Under the pieces are notes generated by a model. The model ran no database searches and was not told the origin of the DNA. It was given only the letters and a program-made list of their open reading frames with translations. This document shows, one piece after another, positions 33,170 to 41,639 of a DNA stretch of 64,000 nt. The position numbers and the translations under genes were made by a program. Source of the stretch: Thermohalobaculum sp050331395 (GTDB taxonomy: Bacteria > Pseudomonadota > Alphaproteobacteria > Rhodobacterales > Rhodobacteraceae); contig JBHJGX010000069.1 in NCBI GenBank assembly GCA_050331395.1, positions 11,187 to 75,186 of the forward strand. The letters run 5' to 3'. Numbering within the stretch: position 1 is the stretch's first letter; each line of letters begins with the position of its first letter.

Positions 33170-35485
33170 GTGGAAGACGTTCCGAACCGCCCGGGAGACA
33201 GTGCTTATTCGGTCAACCCGTCGGTGACAGAGGACGAATCGGCGCCCACCGAGCTCGGCGCGTCGCCCGACAACCCGGCGATGCGGTTCGCCCTCGACCT
33301 GTCCCAACAGGGCGTCGGCCTCTTTTTTCGCGATACGGCAGGATGCTGGCAGGCGGCTGGTGAGGCGGCCTTCGGCGATCCGGATTTCGAGCGCAGGCTC
33401 GCGGCGCTCCGCCGGCTCGCGCGGATGCGCACCGGCGCGGTCGGACCGGCCATGCTCTGGCTGCCGGAAGAACAAGTGCTTGTGCGGCGCGCGCGACTCG
33501 ACGGCGGACCGGCCGCGCGACAGGCCGCGGCGGAGGCGCTTCTGGAGCGCGAGACGCCCTATGCCCGGCACGACCTCGCGCTCGCGGTCTCCGAACCGGA
33601 TGCCGAGGGCCGCGTGACGCTTTTGGGGGCGCTCGCGCAAACGTGGCGCGAAGCGGTCCAACAAGTCGAAGATTGGGGATTTCAGCCCGGGATCGTCTCG
33701 ACGCGCTGGCAGACGACCGCGTTCGGTCGCGCGGCGCCCGTCTTTCGACCGGTAGATCGCCCGCCCAACATCCAGCTACCGCCTATCGATCCACCGGTAG
33801 ATGCGCCCGCTCCGATCGACGCCTCGCCCGCTGCACGCACCGTCTCGCCGCTGGAGGCGCGGGCGGCCGATCTGCGGAGGGGACCGGGCCTGTCGCGCGC
33901 GGGATCCGCTGCCCATCGGTCGAAGCCGCGGCGAAAGACGCGCAGCGGCCGGGCGGGACCGGGACTTCTGGGGCGGTTGGCCGTCCTTGCGCTCCTGCTG
34001 GCGGCCGGCGGGATCTGGATCGGCTTCGGCACGGGCACGGGCACGGGCACGGGCGATTTGGCCGATGGGACCGGTGCCCCGCTTCAAGAAGATGTCGGGA
34101 TCGCGCCCGCCGACCGGCCCTCGACCGAGCGGTCCATGACCGATGCGCCAACGGATCCTGATCGGACGCTCGCAGCCCTCCGACGGCTCGCGCCGGGAAT
34201 GACCGAACCGACCGCAGGTGTCGCGCCGCCGCCCGCCGCATCGGACGGGCCCGCAGCGCTGCGAGACGACGTCCGACGGGCCCCGTCACGTCTCGATCCG
34301 CCACCGCTGACGCTTGGACCTTCGCCCGAACCGCCGATCCTCACCGCGGGCGCGATCGTGGCCGACCGTCTGGCCGAGGCGCCGTCTGCACCGTCCCGAC
34401 CGGAGGCGGCCGCCGCGCCCTTGGTGGCGGTGCCCGCGCCTGCCCCCGAGCGCGGAACCGGCCAAGATCTGCTCGGCCCTGCCGCGGATGCGCCGTCGCT
34501 GCCGGACATCCGGACGCTTCGGACCGCCGAAGCCGAGGTCGCTCCGCCCGTCGGGTCCGACGCCGAACCCGCACGCCCGCCCGTCCCGGTCGACCTGCGC
34601 CGCCCGGGCCTTGAGATCGCGCTGCCGGCGGATCTGGGCCGGGCCCTGTCGGCCCTGTCGGCGCGGCGGTCTCTCGAACCCGCGCGTCTCACCCCGCCGG
34701 GAACGGCCGCCTGGCCGCGGCCGAGGGCGCTCTCGCCGCCGGCTGAGCCCGAAGCGGTGCCCGGCGCGGAGGTTGCGGCGGAGCCGTCCGAAACGCCGCG
34801 CGCCGTTCTCCTCGGCCGGCAAACGCTTCCCGACGCGCTGCCGATCCCAACGCCTCGGGCGCGCAGGCCTGCCCAAGACGGGACCGCGGAGGACGCCTTG
34901 TTGAGCGACGCCGGCACGCCGACAGCGCGCGAAGATCTCGCCAGTCCGAGCGACGCAGCGCCGGCGACTGTGGAGACCGAACCGCCGACCGCCCTTGCGC
35001 CCGAGCGTTTGGGCGGTTTGCCGCTGGCGCGTCCGGATCGAACCGGTGGCGCGCCGAGCCCGCCGGCGTCGCCTCCGCCGCGCGAGACATCCCCCGAACC
35101 GGACGCGGCGCGCGCGCCCCGGCCCGAGCCGCTGGCCGTCGCCGTGCCCGTTCCCGAAGAGCGTCCCGATGCACCGGCGGACCGCCGGGCGGAGCGCGAC
35201 GCCACGGCTCTTTTGCCGCCGCTGCCGGGGGTGCTCCGGCCGACCGGGCGCAATGTGCGTCAGGCAGCGCGGGAGCGCGGGCTTCCGCTCGACCAGCTGT
35301 CGCTGATCGGCGTCCTCGATCTCGAAGACGGCCGCCGGGCCCTCCTGAGGCTGCCGGACGGAGGCATTCGGCGCGTCAAGACGGGCGACCGGATCGAGAG
35401 CTGGACGGTCGGCGCCATCGGTCGCGACGCCTTGCGCCTTCTCCAAGCGGGCGACGCGCGTACGCTGCTGCTCGTCGGCCGGTGA
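33170..35485 (+). CDS. Large single-span protein with GspC/PilP-like C-terminus
   Basis: 771 aa from a GTG start. Residues ~38-175 form a compact domain (MRFALDLSQQGVGLFF..., LLGALAQTWREAVQQVEDWGFQPGIVSTRW) recalling the cytoplasmic PilM/GspL-type fold. One membrane span lies at ~266-287 (LLGRLAVLALLLAAGGIWIGFG). A long periplasmic linker rich in Pro, Ala, Arg and Asp follows (~290-690). The last ~80 residues (SLIGVLDLEDGRRALLRL...GGIRRVKTGDRIESWTVGAIG) look like the small beta domain of GspC/PilP that docks on a secretin. This suggests a scaffold of a pilus or secretion machine, yet no other such genes are nearby. It precedes the tRNA gene and is divergent from bioY. Confidence 0.7.
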   Translation: MEDVPNRPGDSAYSVNPSVTEDESAPTELGASPDNPAMRFALDLSQQGVGLFFRDTAGCWQAAGEAAFGDPDFERRLAALRRLARMRTGAVGPAMLWLPEEQVLVRRARLDGGPAARQAAAEALLERETPYARHDLALAVSEPDAEGRVTLLGALAQTWREAVQQVEDWGFQPGIVSTRWQTTAFGRAAPVFRPVDRPPNIQLPPIDPPVDAPAPIDASPAARTVSPLEARAADLRRGPGLSRAGSAAHRSKPRRKTRSGRAGPGLLGRLAVLALLLAAGGIWIGFGTGTGTGTGDLADGTGAPLQEDVGIAPADRPSTERSMTDAPTDPDRTLAALRRLAPGMTEPTAGVAPPPAASDGPAALRDDVRRAPSRLDPPPLTLGPSPEPPILTAGAIVADRLAEAPSAPSRPEAAAAPLVAVPAPAPERGTGQDLLGPAADAPSLPDIRTLRTAEAEVAPPVGSDAEPARPPVPVDLRRPGLEIALPADLGRALSALSARRSLEPARLTPPGTAAWPRPRALSPPAEPEAVPGAEVAAEPSETPRAVLLGRQTLPDALPIPTPRARRPAQDGTAEDALLSDAGTPTAREDLASPSDAAPATVETEPPTALAPERLGGLPLARPDRTGGAPSPPASPPPRETSPEPDAARAPRPEPLAVAVPVPEERPDAPADRRAERDATALLPPLPGVLRPTGRNVRQAARERGLPLDQLSLIGVLDLEDGRRALLRLPDGGIRRVKTGDRIESWTVGAIGRDALRLLQAGDARTLLLVGR
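34028..34051 (+). repeat. (GGCACG)4 hexanucleotide repeat
   Basis: Four exact copies of GGCACG lie just after the codons for the membrane span of the 771-aa protein and encode Gly-Thr dipeptides. Because the unit is six bases, slippage would change linker length without shifting the frame. Confidence 0.8.
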
Positions 35486-35529
35486 GGCGATCGCGGATGT
35501 GTGTGGGGCGCGGACAATGGCCTTCGCCC

Positions 35530-35556
35530 TTGCATCGCTCGGCCCAGGGCTTTAAT
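35530..35556 (+). promoter_or_regulatory. Candidate promoter of tRNA-Arg
   Basis: TTGCAT (35530-35535) and TTTAAT (35551-35556) are spaced 15 bp, or 16 bp if the second box is read one base later. They lie 15 bp before the mature tRNA 5' end, as expected for a stable-RNA promoter. Confidence 0.4.
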
Positions 35557-35571
35557 TCAGCGGCTCGGTCG

Positions 35572-35648
35572 GCACCGGTAGCTCAGCTGGATAGAGCACC
35601 AGACTACGAATCTGGGGGTCGGGGGTTCGAATCCTCCCCGGTGCGCCA
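35572..35648 (+). tRNA. tRNA-Arg (anticodon ACG)
   Basis: A 77-nt cloverleaf with encoded CCA. The acceptor stem is GCACCGG/CCGGTGC with discriminator G; the D-arm starts GCTCAGCTGGATAGAGC. The anticodon stem CCAGA/TCTGG encloses loop CTACGAA with anticodon ACG (35606-35608), and the T-arm GGGGG-TTCGAAT-CCTCC has one G-T pair. In bacteria the A34 of tRNA-Arg(ACG) is converted to inosine by TadA so that it reads CGU, CGC and CGA. Confidence 0.97.
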
Positions 35649-36229
35649 CGCCAGCCGGGCGACGTCCGGGTCTGAGGTTCCGAAGCCGCCCTCGCGGCCT
35701 GGGCGGCACCTCGCCGACGGACCCGGGGCCACAACATCGCGTTCAACGACCGGATCGGGCTCGAGCGATGCCGATCGCGCATGTGGCAACGCGATGTCGG
35801 AGTGTGCGTCGCTTCGGCGGAGGCCGCACCGGTGACGGGGATGCGCGGGGTGGCGCTTCCTTCACAGTTGTCAGGTGTCAGTCGTCAGTCACCTGAGCCC
35901 AGCGACTGCGATCCGGCTCTGTTCCGAGCGAACGATCTCTTGCCGCTCGCGGTTGAGGGGGCGCCGTCACCGCGGTTGTGGCCGTCGACCTTAAGCCGGA
36001 TCGCGAGATGGAACGCGATGAGACATGCTTCGACGTGTGCGATGGTTCGCAAAGGGGCGGCTCTGCCTTGCGCGGTCTTCTCCGCCGACTGTGGCCCGCA
36101 GCTGCGCCCGCGCCCGGGCCCCGGGTTGGCGGCGACCGATCCGGTGGGGCGGGGCAACACCGCGACGATCTGCCCTTGGAGAACCTTGGCATCTGGTCGG
36201 ATAACGCCGCGATCTGCTAACCCCTTCGG
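35649..36229. other. Stretch without a confident gene
   Basis: About 580 bp between tRNA-Arg and the patatin gene. Open frames exist on both strands, but their translations are Arg/Pro/Ser-rich with no recognisable domain and no good ribosome sites. The region contains the inverted repeat at 35871-35896. A tRNA 3' flank is a usual insertion point for mobile elements, so this may be a decayed remnant, but I see no integrase, transposase or duplicated tRNA end to prove it. Confidence 0.5.
35871..35896. repeat. 7-bp inverted repeat with 12-bp spacer
   Basis: TCAGGTG (35871-35877) and CACCTGA (35890-35896) are exact reverse complements; the spacer TCAGTCGTCAGT contains two copies of TCAGT. It could be an operator, a weak hairpin or part of a decayed element end. 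Confidence 0.4.
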
Positions 36230-38446
36230 ATGTTGTCGCGCCACCGCCCCCCCGCCCCCCGTCGCCATGTGGCGTTCCTGGTCGCCTGCCTGTCAGCGTC
36301 CGCGCTGCCGGCGATGGCCGCCGACCCCGAGCGCCCGCGCATCGGGCTCGTCCTCGGCGGCGGCGGGGCCGCGGGGGTCGCGCATGTGGGCGTGATCCAG
36401 GCCCTCGAAGAGCTCGGCATCCGCCCCGACGTGGTCACCGGCACGAGCATGGGCGCCATCGTCGGCGGGCTCTATGCGGCGGGCTTCTCGCCGGACGAGC
36501 TCGGTCGGGCGGTCACCGAGATCGACTGGGCGAACATCTTCAACGACAAGTCCGACCGGAGCCTCCTGCACCCGCTTCGCCGCGACAGTCGCCTCGACCC
36601 GTTGGTTCAGTCGGACCTGCCCATCGGCCTCTCGGCGAACGGGATCTCCGTCGATGCGGGCGTGATCGACGCGGTCAAGCTCAGCCTGACGCTCCGCCGC
36701 CTCGCCGCGCGTGCCGAGGGGATCTCGGATTTCGATGAGCTGCCCATCCCGTTCCGGGCGATCGCCACGGATCTCGTCACCGGCGAGCCGGTCGTTCTCG
36801 GCACCGGAGATCTGTCGCGGGCGATCCGGGCGTCGATGTCGATCCCGGGGCTCTTCCCGCCCGTGGAGATCGACGGCCGGGTCCTGGTGGATGGGGGCGT
36901 GGTCAACAACCTTCCCATGGACGTGGCGCGGGCCCTCGGCGCCGATGTCCTCATCGTCTCGAACATCCCGAGCGCGACGGTCACGCCCGAGGATGTCGGC
37001 TCGCTGACCGCGGCACTTGCACAAACGCTCTCGATCATGATTGCCGCCAACGCCAAGGCGCAGATCGCCACGCTCGAACCGGGCGACGTGCTTCTGGTGC
37101 CGGATGTGGGCGCGGTGGGCGTGCTCGCCTTCGACGAGGCCCGGGACACGGTCTCGACCGGCCTCGATGCGGTTCGGGCGGCCGAACCCGCGCTCCGCCG
37201 GATCGCAGCCGGTCGGGGGCCGCTCGCGCCGCTCGAGCTGCAGGCGGATCTGAGCGGCGAGATCCGCTATGACCGGATCGCGATCGAGTATGACGGCGAT
37301 CTCGACACCAAGGTCCTCCGCGCGATGCTGAACCTGCCCGAGGAAGGCCCGGTGCCGATCGAAGAGATCGAGATTGCGCTCCGCCGGCTCTACGGCATCG
37401 GCACGATCGACGACGTGCGCTACCGCTTCGAGACCGACGGGGGCGAACGGGTGCTGGTCGTCCAGGCCGAGCCGCGGGGCACGGGCCGCTTCCGGCCGCG
37501 CCTCGGGATCGAATTCAGCGACGTCTTCGGCGACGATGCCGACTTCACGCTGTCCCTCGGGATCAGCGCGACCGAGCTCAACCCGCTTGGCGGTCGGCTC
37601 GACTTCGATGGTGCGGTCGGGTCGGTGGACGGCGCGCGGCTCCGCTTCGAGCAGCCGTTGAATTATGGCCAGACGCTCTTCGTGCGGCCGAACGTGCTCT
37701 ATTTCAAACGGAACGGAACGCTGTTCGCCCAGCCCGACGTGCCGCTGGCCGAGATCGAAGTCGAAAGCCTTGACGCCGGCGTCGAATTACTCTGGACCCC
37801 GGTCTCCTGGGGGCGTTTCGGGATCGGCGTCGCGTATAGCCGCGAAGTCTCGAGCACGTCGGCGGGCGTGATCCCGACCGTCAGCCAGAGTACCTTTGCC
37901 GACGAAACCTTGCCGCTTTCGGTTGGCGTGGATTTCGACACCCTCGACGATACCGACCTTCCGCGCGCGGGCGCGCAGCTCGGCGCAATCCTCGATTTCG
38001 ACTTGAGCGACGGGGGCAGGCCCGACCGCGTGCAGGTCGACGCCGTTGCCGCGTATTCGATCGGGCAAAATACCGTATCGCCCTTTTTCGAACTCGAAGG
38101 CGGCCTCGGCAATGACGGCTTCAACCCGGCCTTCATCGGCGGCTTTCAGCGGCTCTCGGGCTTCGAGAATGGCGAGCTGATCGGCAACGTGGTGGGCGTG
38201 ATCGGCATCAGATACTATCGGCGGTTCGGGTTCGACACGCTCTTTGGCAAGGAGACCTTCATCGGAGCGAGCGCGGAATACGGCGGAGCCTATGCGGATT
38301 GGGAAGATGTGGGCCGCGACGGCAGCTTTCTCGCCGGGTCGCTGTTCGCCGGGGTCGAGACGAGCCTCGGCCCCGTGATCCTTGGTTTCGGCGCGGCCGA
38401 GACCGGCCAATTCTCCGCCACGCTCTCCCTCGGCGCGCGGTTCTGA
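36230..38446 (+). CDS. Patatin-like phospholipase fused to a BamA-type beta-barrel
   Basis: 738 aa. A signal peptide ends near residue 30 (ALPAMA). Residues ~36-330 form a patatin domain: oxyanion loop GGGGAAG, nucleophile GTSMG (Ser73) and the dyad aspartate in DGGVVNN (Asp221). A POTRA-like segment follows (~345-420: EIRYDRIAIEYDGDLD...EIALRRLYGIGTIDDVRYRFE). The remainder alternates amphipathic strands and ends in Phe (SLGARF), as expected of a 16-stranded Omp85-type barrel. This is the layout of type Vd (PlpD-like) autotransporters, so the lipase is expected at or beyond the outer membrane. Its stop and that of the convergent cytochrome gene lie within the palindrome CTGACCGGTCAG (38443-38454). 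Confidence 0.88.
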   Translation: MLSRHRPPAPRRHVAFLVACLSASALPAMAADPERPRIGLVLGGGGAAGVAHVGVIQALEELGIRPDVVTGTSMGAIVGGLYAAGFSPDELGRAVTEIDWANIFNDKSDRSLLHPLRRDSRLDPLVQSDLPIGLSANGISVDAGVIDAVKLSLTLRRLAARAEGISDFDELPIPFRAIATDLVTGEPVVLGTGDLSRAIRASMSIPGLFPPVEIDGRVLVDGGVVNNLPMDVARALGADVLIVSNIPSATVTPEDVGSLTAALAQTLSIMIAANAKAQIATLEPGDVLLVPDVGAVGVLAFDEARDTVSTGLDAVRAAEPALRRIAAGRGPLAPLELQADLSGEIRYDRIAIEYDGDLDTKVLRAMLNLPEEGPVPIEEIEIALRRLYGIGTIDDVRYRFETDGGERVLVVQAEPRGTGRFRPRLGIEFSDVFGDDADFTLSLGISATELNPLGGRLDFDGAVGSVDGARLRFEQPLNYGQTLFVRPNVLYFKRNGTLFAQPDVPLAEIEVESLDAGVELLWTPVSWGRFGIGVAYSREVSSTSAGVIPTVSQSTFADETLPLSVGVDFDTLDDTDLPRAGAQLGAILDFDLSDGGRPDRVQVDAVAAYSIGQNTVSPFFELEGGLGNDGFNPAFIGGFQRLSGFENGELIGNVVGVIGIRYYRRFGFDTLFGKETFIGASAEYGGAYADWEDVGRDGSFLAGSLFAGVETSLGPVILGFGAAETGQFSATLSLGARF

Positions 38447-38450
38447 CCGG

Positions 38451-39863
38451 TCAGAGCGTTTTCAGATATTCGAGAAGCGCGCCCCGCTCCGCCGCGCTCA
38501 GCCCGTCGCTATAGGTGTGTCCACCATTGCCGTATCCGCGCCGCGTCGTGTCGTAGATCCGCCGGCGGAGCGCTGGGTCGGTCTCCGCGTCCTGGCCCGC
38601 GTCGAGCGTCTCATAGGCCCAGCCCATCGCCGCCCGGTCATAGCTCCGCGGCGCCGTCCGGTGGCGCCAATAGACAGGCCGCTGCCGGCTGTCGAGGAGC
38701 GCCGCCATGCTGGGCACCGAGCCGTTGTGGAGATATGGCGCCGTCGCCCAAACCCCGTCGAGGGGCGGCGCGATATAGCCGGGTGCTGGGGCCGCGCTCT
38801 CGACGGTGCCGTAGGGCGAGCGCGCAACCCAATCGTAGAACCGATCCCGCGAGCCGTCGGTCGCCGCCGTCGCATAGGCCGGGTCGGTGCCGACCTCGTC
38901 GAGCCCGTAGACCCGGTTCGGGTAGCTCTCATCTGCCCCGTAGCTTCCGTGGCAGGACGCGCAGTCCCGCGCATAGATCTCGCCACCCCGCTCGGCCGCC
39001 TCGGCATCGATCTCATAGGGATACGCCGGCGCCTCCAGCGCGGCGATATAGGCCCGGATATCCGGCGCATAGGCGTCGATCCGGGCGATGTCTTCGGTCC
39101 CATCGATGCAGAGCATCGAGGCGAGCAGCATGAACCCCGCATGATCGCCCCGCCCGATCGTCGTGTAGAACATCGCCGTCTTCTTGCGCATGTTCCACCA
39201 GGGCGGCACGCTGACGGGCAGCGGCTCGGTCGGTGGCGGGTCGAGGAGCGGCGTCTCGGACCATTCGAGCGTCTCGGGATCGAGCCGCGACATCAACGCC
39301 CAGGTGAGGTTCGTTGCCGGGTTCACGCCCACGGTCGCCGTCTGGACATAGGGCGCGATGCCCTCGATCCGGTCGGCCCAGTGCTCCCAGGCCCGCGTCT
39401 CCGCCGCCCCGCGCACGAAGTTCCCCGATTGCAGGACGAGCCGCCGCGGATCTTGGGTGAAATCACCGAATTCGTTGCCGAGCCCGACGATCAGCTCGCC
39501 GTTGATCTCGGCCGCGTGGCAGGTCAGGCAGTTGTTCGAGACGATTTCGACCCCGTCTTCGTTGCGATGCGCGGTGAGGGCATAGGGCAGCTCGGCATTG
39601 CGTCCTTCGCGGCCGGGCAGGCGGGGACCCCCGTCGAGATCGGCCACCCGGGCATAGGCATCGGCCGGGATCCCACAGGAGACATAGGCTTCGTTGACGA
39701 GGGCGCGGTAGCCGGCCTCCGGATCGCCCGGGCGTTGCTCGGCGGCGACGACCTCGCCAAGCGGCGAGCGATGGCGGTCGGCGGCGGTGCCTCCGTCGTC
39801 GTCGCAGGCGGTCAGGAGCGGGGCAAGGAGCGCAAGGAGCGCGATGCGGAGAAACACAGTCAT
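38451..39863 (-). CDS. Di-heme cytochrome c lipoprotein
   Basis: 470 aa from the ATG at 39863, which yields a lipoprotein signal (MTVFLRIALLALLAPLLTAC, Cys20). Upstream in-frame codons are Arg-rich and rejected. Two c-type heme sites are present: CLTCH in SNNCLTCHAAEINGEL and CASCH in YARDCASCHGSYG. The C-terminal part (PPLDGVWATAPYLHNGSVPSMAALLDSRQRPVYW) resembles di-heme proteins of the cytochrome c peroxidase/RoxA (rubber oxygenase) type. A periplasmic redox enzyme or electron carrier anchored in a membrane is expected. The start overlaps the stop of the lipocalin-like gene upstream by 4 bp, so the two are co-expressed. Confidence 0.82.
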   Translation of the reverse strand: MTVFLRIALLALLAPLLTACDDDGGTAADRHRSPLGEVVAAEQRPGDPEAGYRALVNEAYVSCGIPADAYARVADLDGGPRLPGREGRNAELPYALTAHRNEDGVEIVSNNCLTCHAAEINGELIVGLGNEFGDFTQDPRRLVLQSGNFVRGAAETRAWEHWADRIEGIAPYVQTATVGVNPATNLTWALMSRLDPETLEWSETPLLDPPPTEPLPVSVPPWWNMRKKTAMFYTTIGRGDHAGFMLLASMLCIDGTEDIARIDAYAPDIRAYIAALEAPAYPYEIDAEAAERGGEIYARDCASCHGSYGADESYPNRVYGLDEVGTDPAYATAATDGSRDRFYDWVARSPYGTVESAAPAPGYIAPPLDGVWATAPYLHNGSVPSMAALLDSRQRPVYWRHRTAPRSYDRAAMGWAYETLDAGQDAETDPALRRRIYDTTRRGYGNGGHTYSDGLSAAERGALLEYLKTL

Positions 39864-41020
39864 GGCGCGTCGTATCCGGTCAGTTGCAGTGTGCCGAGGC
39901 CCCGCACGGGCCGGCCGCCGCGCGTGCCGTCGACGGCGACGAGGCCGCTCCAGAGGGGGGCTGCGAAAGCGTGACGTTGGTCGTCGATCAGGGGCGAAAC
40001 GTCGAGCACGAGGCCGCCGCCTGCGACCTCCCAGCGGACCGGGTAGCGGGTGTCGGTGCCGTCCGGACGCCATTCCGCCGAGGGTGTCATCTCGACCGCC
40101 CCGCCCGAAAGCGCCTCTGTCTCGCCGTCCGGCCCCACCTGCAGCCCGTCGACGCTCGCGCCTCCACGGCCGTCCCGGCGCCGCGTGCGCAGGAGAGTGA
40201 GCGCGGTCCCGTCGTCGAGGTGCAGGATCAGCCGGTCATACGCGACCGGTCCGCCCGGGAGTGGAAGCTCGCCCCAAAGATGGTCGTGCCAGGCCTCTCC
40301 GGTGACGGGGATGCCGGCGATTTGGCCGGTGACCGCAAGACGGGGCAGGGCATAGCCGCGGACAGGCGTGTCGGCCTCGCGAGCTTCGCCTACGCCGTCG
40401 CTCTCGCCGACCGGAACCGGCTGGGCGCCGGGCGCGAGCGTGAGCCGGAATTCCCGGCCGTCCACCGATCCGAAGACCTGGAGCGCGGCATTCTCGTCTG
40501 CGCGGATCGCCCAATCGTCGAGCCATATCTCCGGCGCACCATTCGCGAACCCCGCCGCAGCGGTCCCGCTCCGTGCAAAGCGTTCTTCCGAGATCGGCGG
40601 GGCATCGGCGCGCACGAGGATCGCATGGGCCCGATAAAGCGCATCGACCGCCCAGGGGCTGTCGTCGGCGGCCTGCGGAGGCCGCAGCCCGAACCGGGTG
40701 AACACGATCTCCAGCCCGATGGGGGCCCCGTCCGGGCCGCGCAGATGCGCCGAGAGCGACCAGGTCTCGCTCCGCGCCTCGGGATGCGCGCCGTGATCCC
40801 TTGGCAGCGCCGGTTGCCACGCGCCGGATGGGCGCGCGAAGGAGGCCTCGGCGGCCGCGTCGATCAAGCTCTCGAGAATTTGCGCCTCTGACCCGGCGTC
40901 TCCGCGCTCTCTGGGTGGCTCTGGGCTCCGCATGAAAACCCACGCGCCCGCCACCGCGAGAAGGGCGGCCGCCAAGAGCGTGAACCAAGGCCAAAGGCGT
41001 CGTGTCGATAACGCTTGCAT
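39860..41020 (-). CDS. Lipocalin-like (AttH/CrtC-type) secreted protein
   Basis: 386 aa with an N-terminal membrane anchor (WPWFTLLAAALLAVAGAWVFM) and the rest periplasmic. The body matches the AttH/CrtC 'predicted secreted hydrolase' family: TWSLSAHLRGPDGAPIGLEIVFTRFGL, ALYRAHAILV, GYALPRLAVTGQIAG, GEAWHDHLWGELPLPG and YDRLILHLDDGTALTLLRTRR. These proteins form a double lipocalin barrel; the WHDHxWG-type motif is shared with carotenoid 1,2-hydratase (CrtC), but a carotenoid substrate is not implied without other crt genes. In this family an ABC permease often precedes; here the gene is preceded by a cupin and overlaps the cytochrome gene. Confidence 0.78.
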   Translation of the reverse strand: MQALSTRRLWPWFTLLAAALLAVAGAWVFMRSPEPPRERGDAGSEAQILESLIDAAAEASFARPSGAWQPALPRDHGAHPEARSETWSLSAHLRGPDGAPIGLEIVFTRFGLRPPQAADDSPWAVDALYRAHAILVRADAPPISEERFARSGTAAAGFANGAPEIWLDDWAIRADENAALQVFGSVDGREFRLTLAPGAQPVPVGESDGVGEAREADTPVRGYALPRLAVTGQIAGIPVTGEAWHDHLWGELPLPGGPVAYDRLILHLDDGTALTLLRTRRRDGRGGASVDGLQVGPDGETEALSGGAVEMTPSAEWRPDGTDTRYPVRWEVAGGGLVLDVSPLIDDQRHAFAAPLWSGLVAVDGTRGGRPVRGLGTLQLTGYDAP

Positions 41021-41090
41021 GGCGAGACAGATAGCACGGGCGCCGCCTTCCGCGAGGCGGGCCGGACCCCCTGCCGCAGGCGTGCCCCTG

Positions 41091-41543
41091 TCACTCGGCC
41101 TTGTAGACGTCGTAGCCGATGATCTTCGCGGGCGCGTCGCCCGTGTTCTCCCACCAATGCACCAGGCCGTGCGGCTCGAGCGAGATCCCGCCCGGCCCGA
41201 GGATCACGGGCTCCGCTTCGTCGGAGCGGTGTTCGGTCATCTCGCCCTCGACGACGACGGCGATCGCCGGCCGGCCGTCATGGCTGTGCTGAGGGATCAC
41301 CCCGCCCGGCTGGATCTCGAAGAACCGCACGCGCATCCGGTGGCCGGGCAGGGCGGCGGCGCCGTCCTCGAGGGCGAATTCGCCGGCGGGAACGAGCACG
41401 AGACCCTTCGCCCCGCGCGGGCCGTCGAGCGTGCGTAAACCCGGCGTGCCGGTCACGGCGGGGCTCGCGGGGATCTCGATCACATGGGCGAAGGCGGCCC
41501 CGGCGGTGAGAGCGAGCAGTGAGGCGCAGAGAAGACGCGGCAT
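41091..41543 (-). CDS. Periplasmic cupin-domain protein
   Basis: A 150-aa protein. The ATG at 41543 gives a signal peptide (MPRLLCASLLALTAGAAFA) and has AAAGGAT upstream. A single cupin fold follows: motif 1 in IPQHSHDGRPAIAVVVEGEMTEH (two His, one Glu) and motif 2 in EPHGLVHWWENTGDAP (His). The three His and Glu can bind a metal. The role is unknown. It runs in the same direction as the lipocalin-like and cytochrome genes (70 bp before the former), so it may be part of that unit. It is separated from dabA by about 95 bp. Confidence 0.75.
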   Translation of the reverse strand: MPRLLCASLLALTAGAAFAHVIEIPASPAVTGTPGLRTLDGPRGAKGLVLVPAGEFALEDGAAALPGHRMRVRFFEIQPGGVIPQHSHDGRPAIAVVVEGEMTEHRSDEAEPVILGPGGISLEPHGLVHWWENTGDAPAKIIGYDVYKAE

Positions 41544-41639
41544 GGGGGATCCTTTCGCATCGGAGGTTGGCCGACCAGCGTGCAAAGTAACCCATCCGCG
41601 GTGCCGACGGTCATCACGTTTTCCGTCGGTCGCCGACCC

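Noticed and set aside
35552..35782. Minus-strand frame containing GRIRTPDPQIRSLVLYPAEL
   Set aside because: This is the well-known false protein produced by translating the antisense strand of a tRNA gene.
35781..36395. Frames on both strands between tRNA-Arg and the patatin gene, considered as transposase remnants
   Set aside because: No DDE, recombinase or HTH motif can be recognised; composition looks non-coding, so only a gene-poor region is reported.
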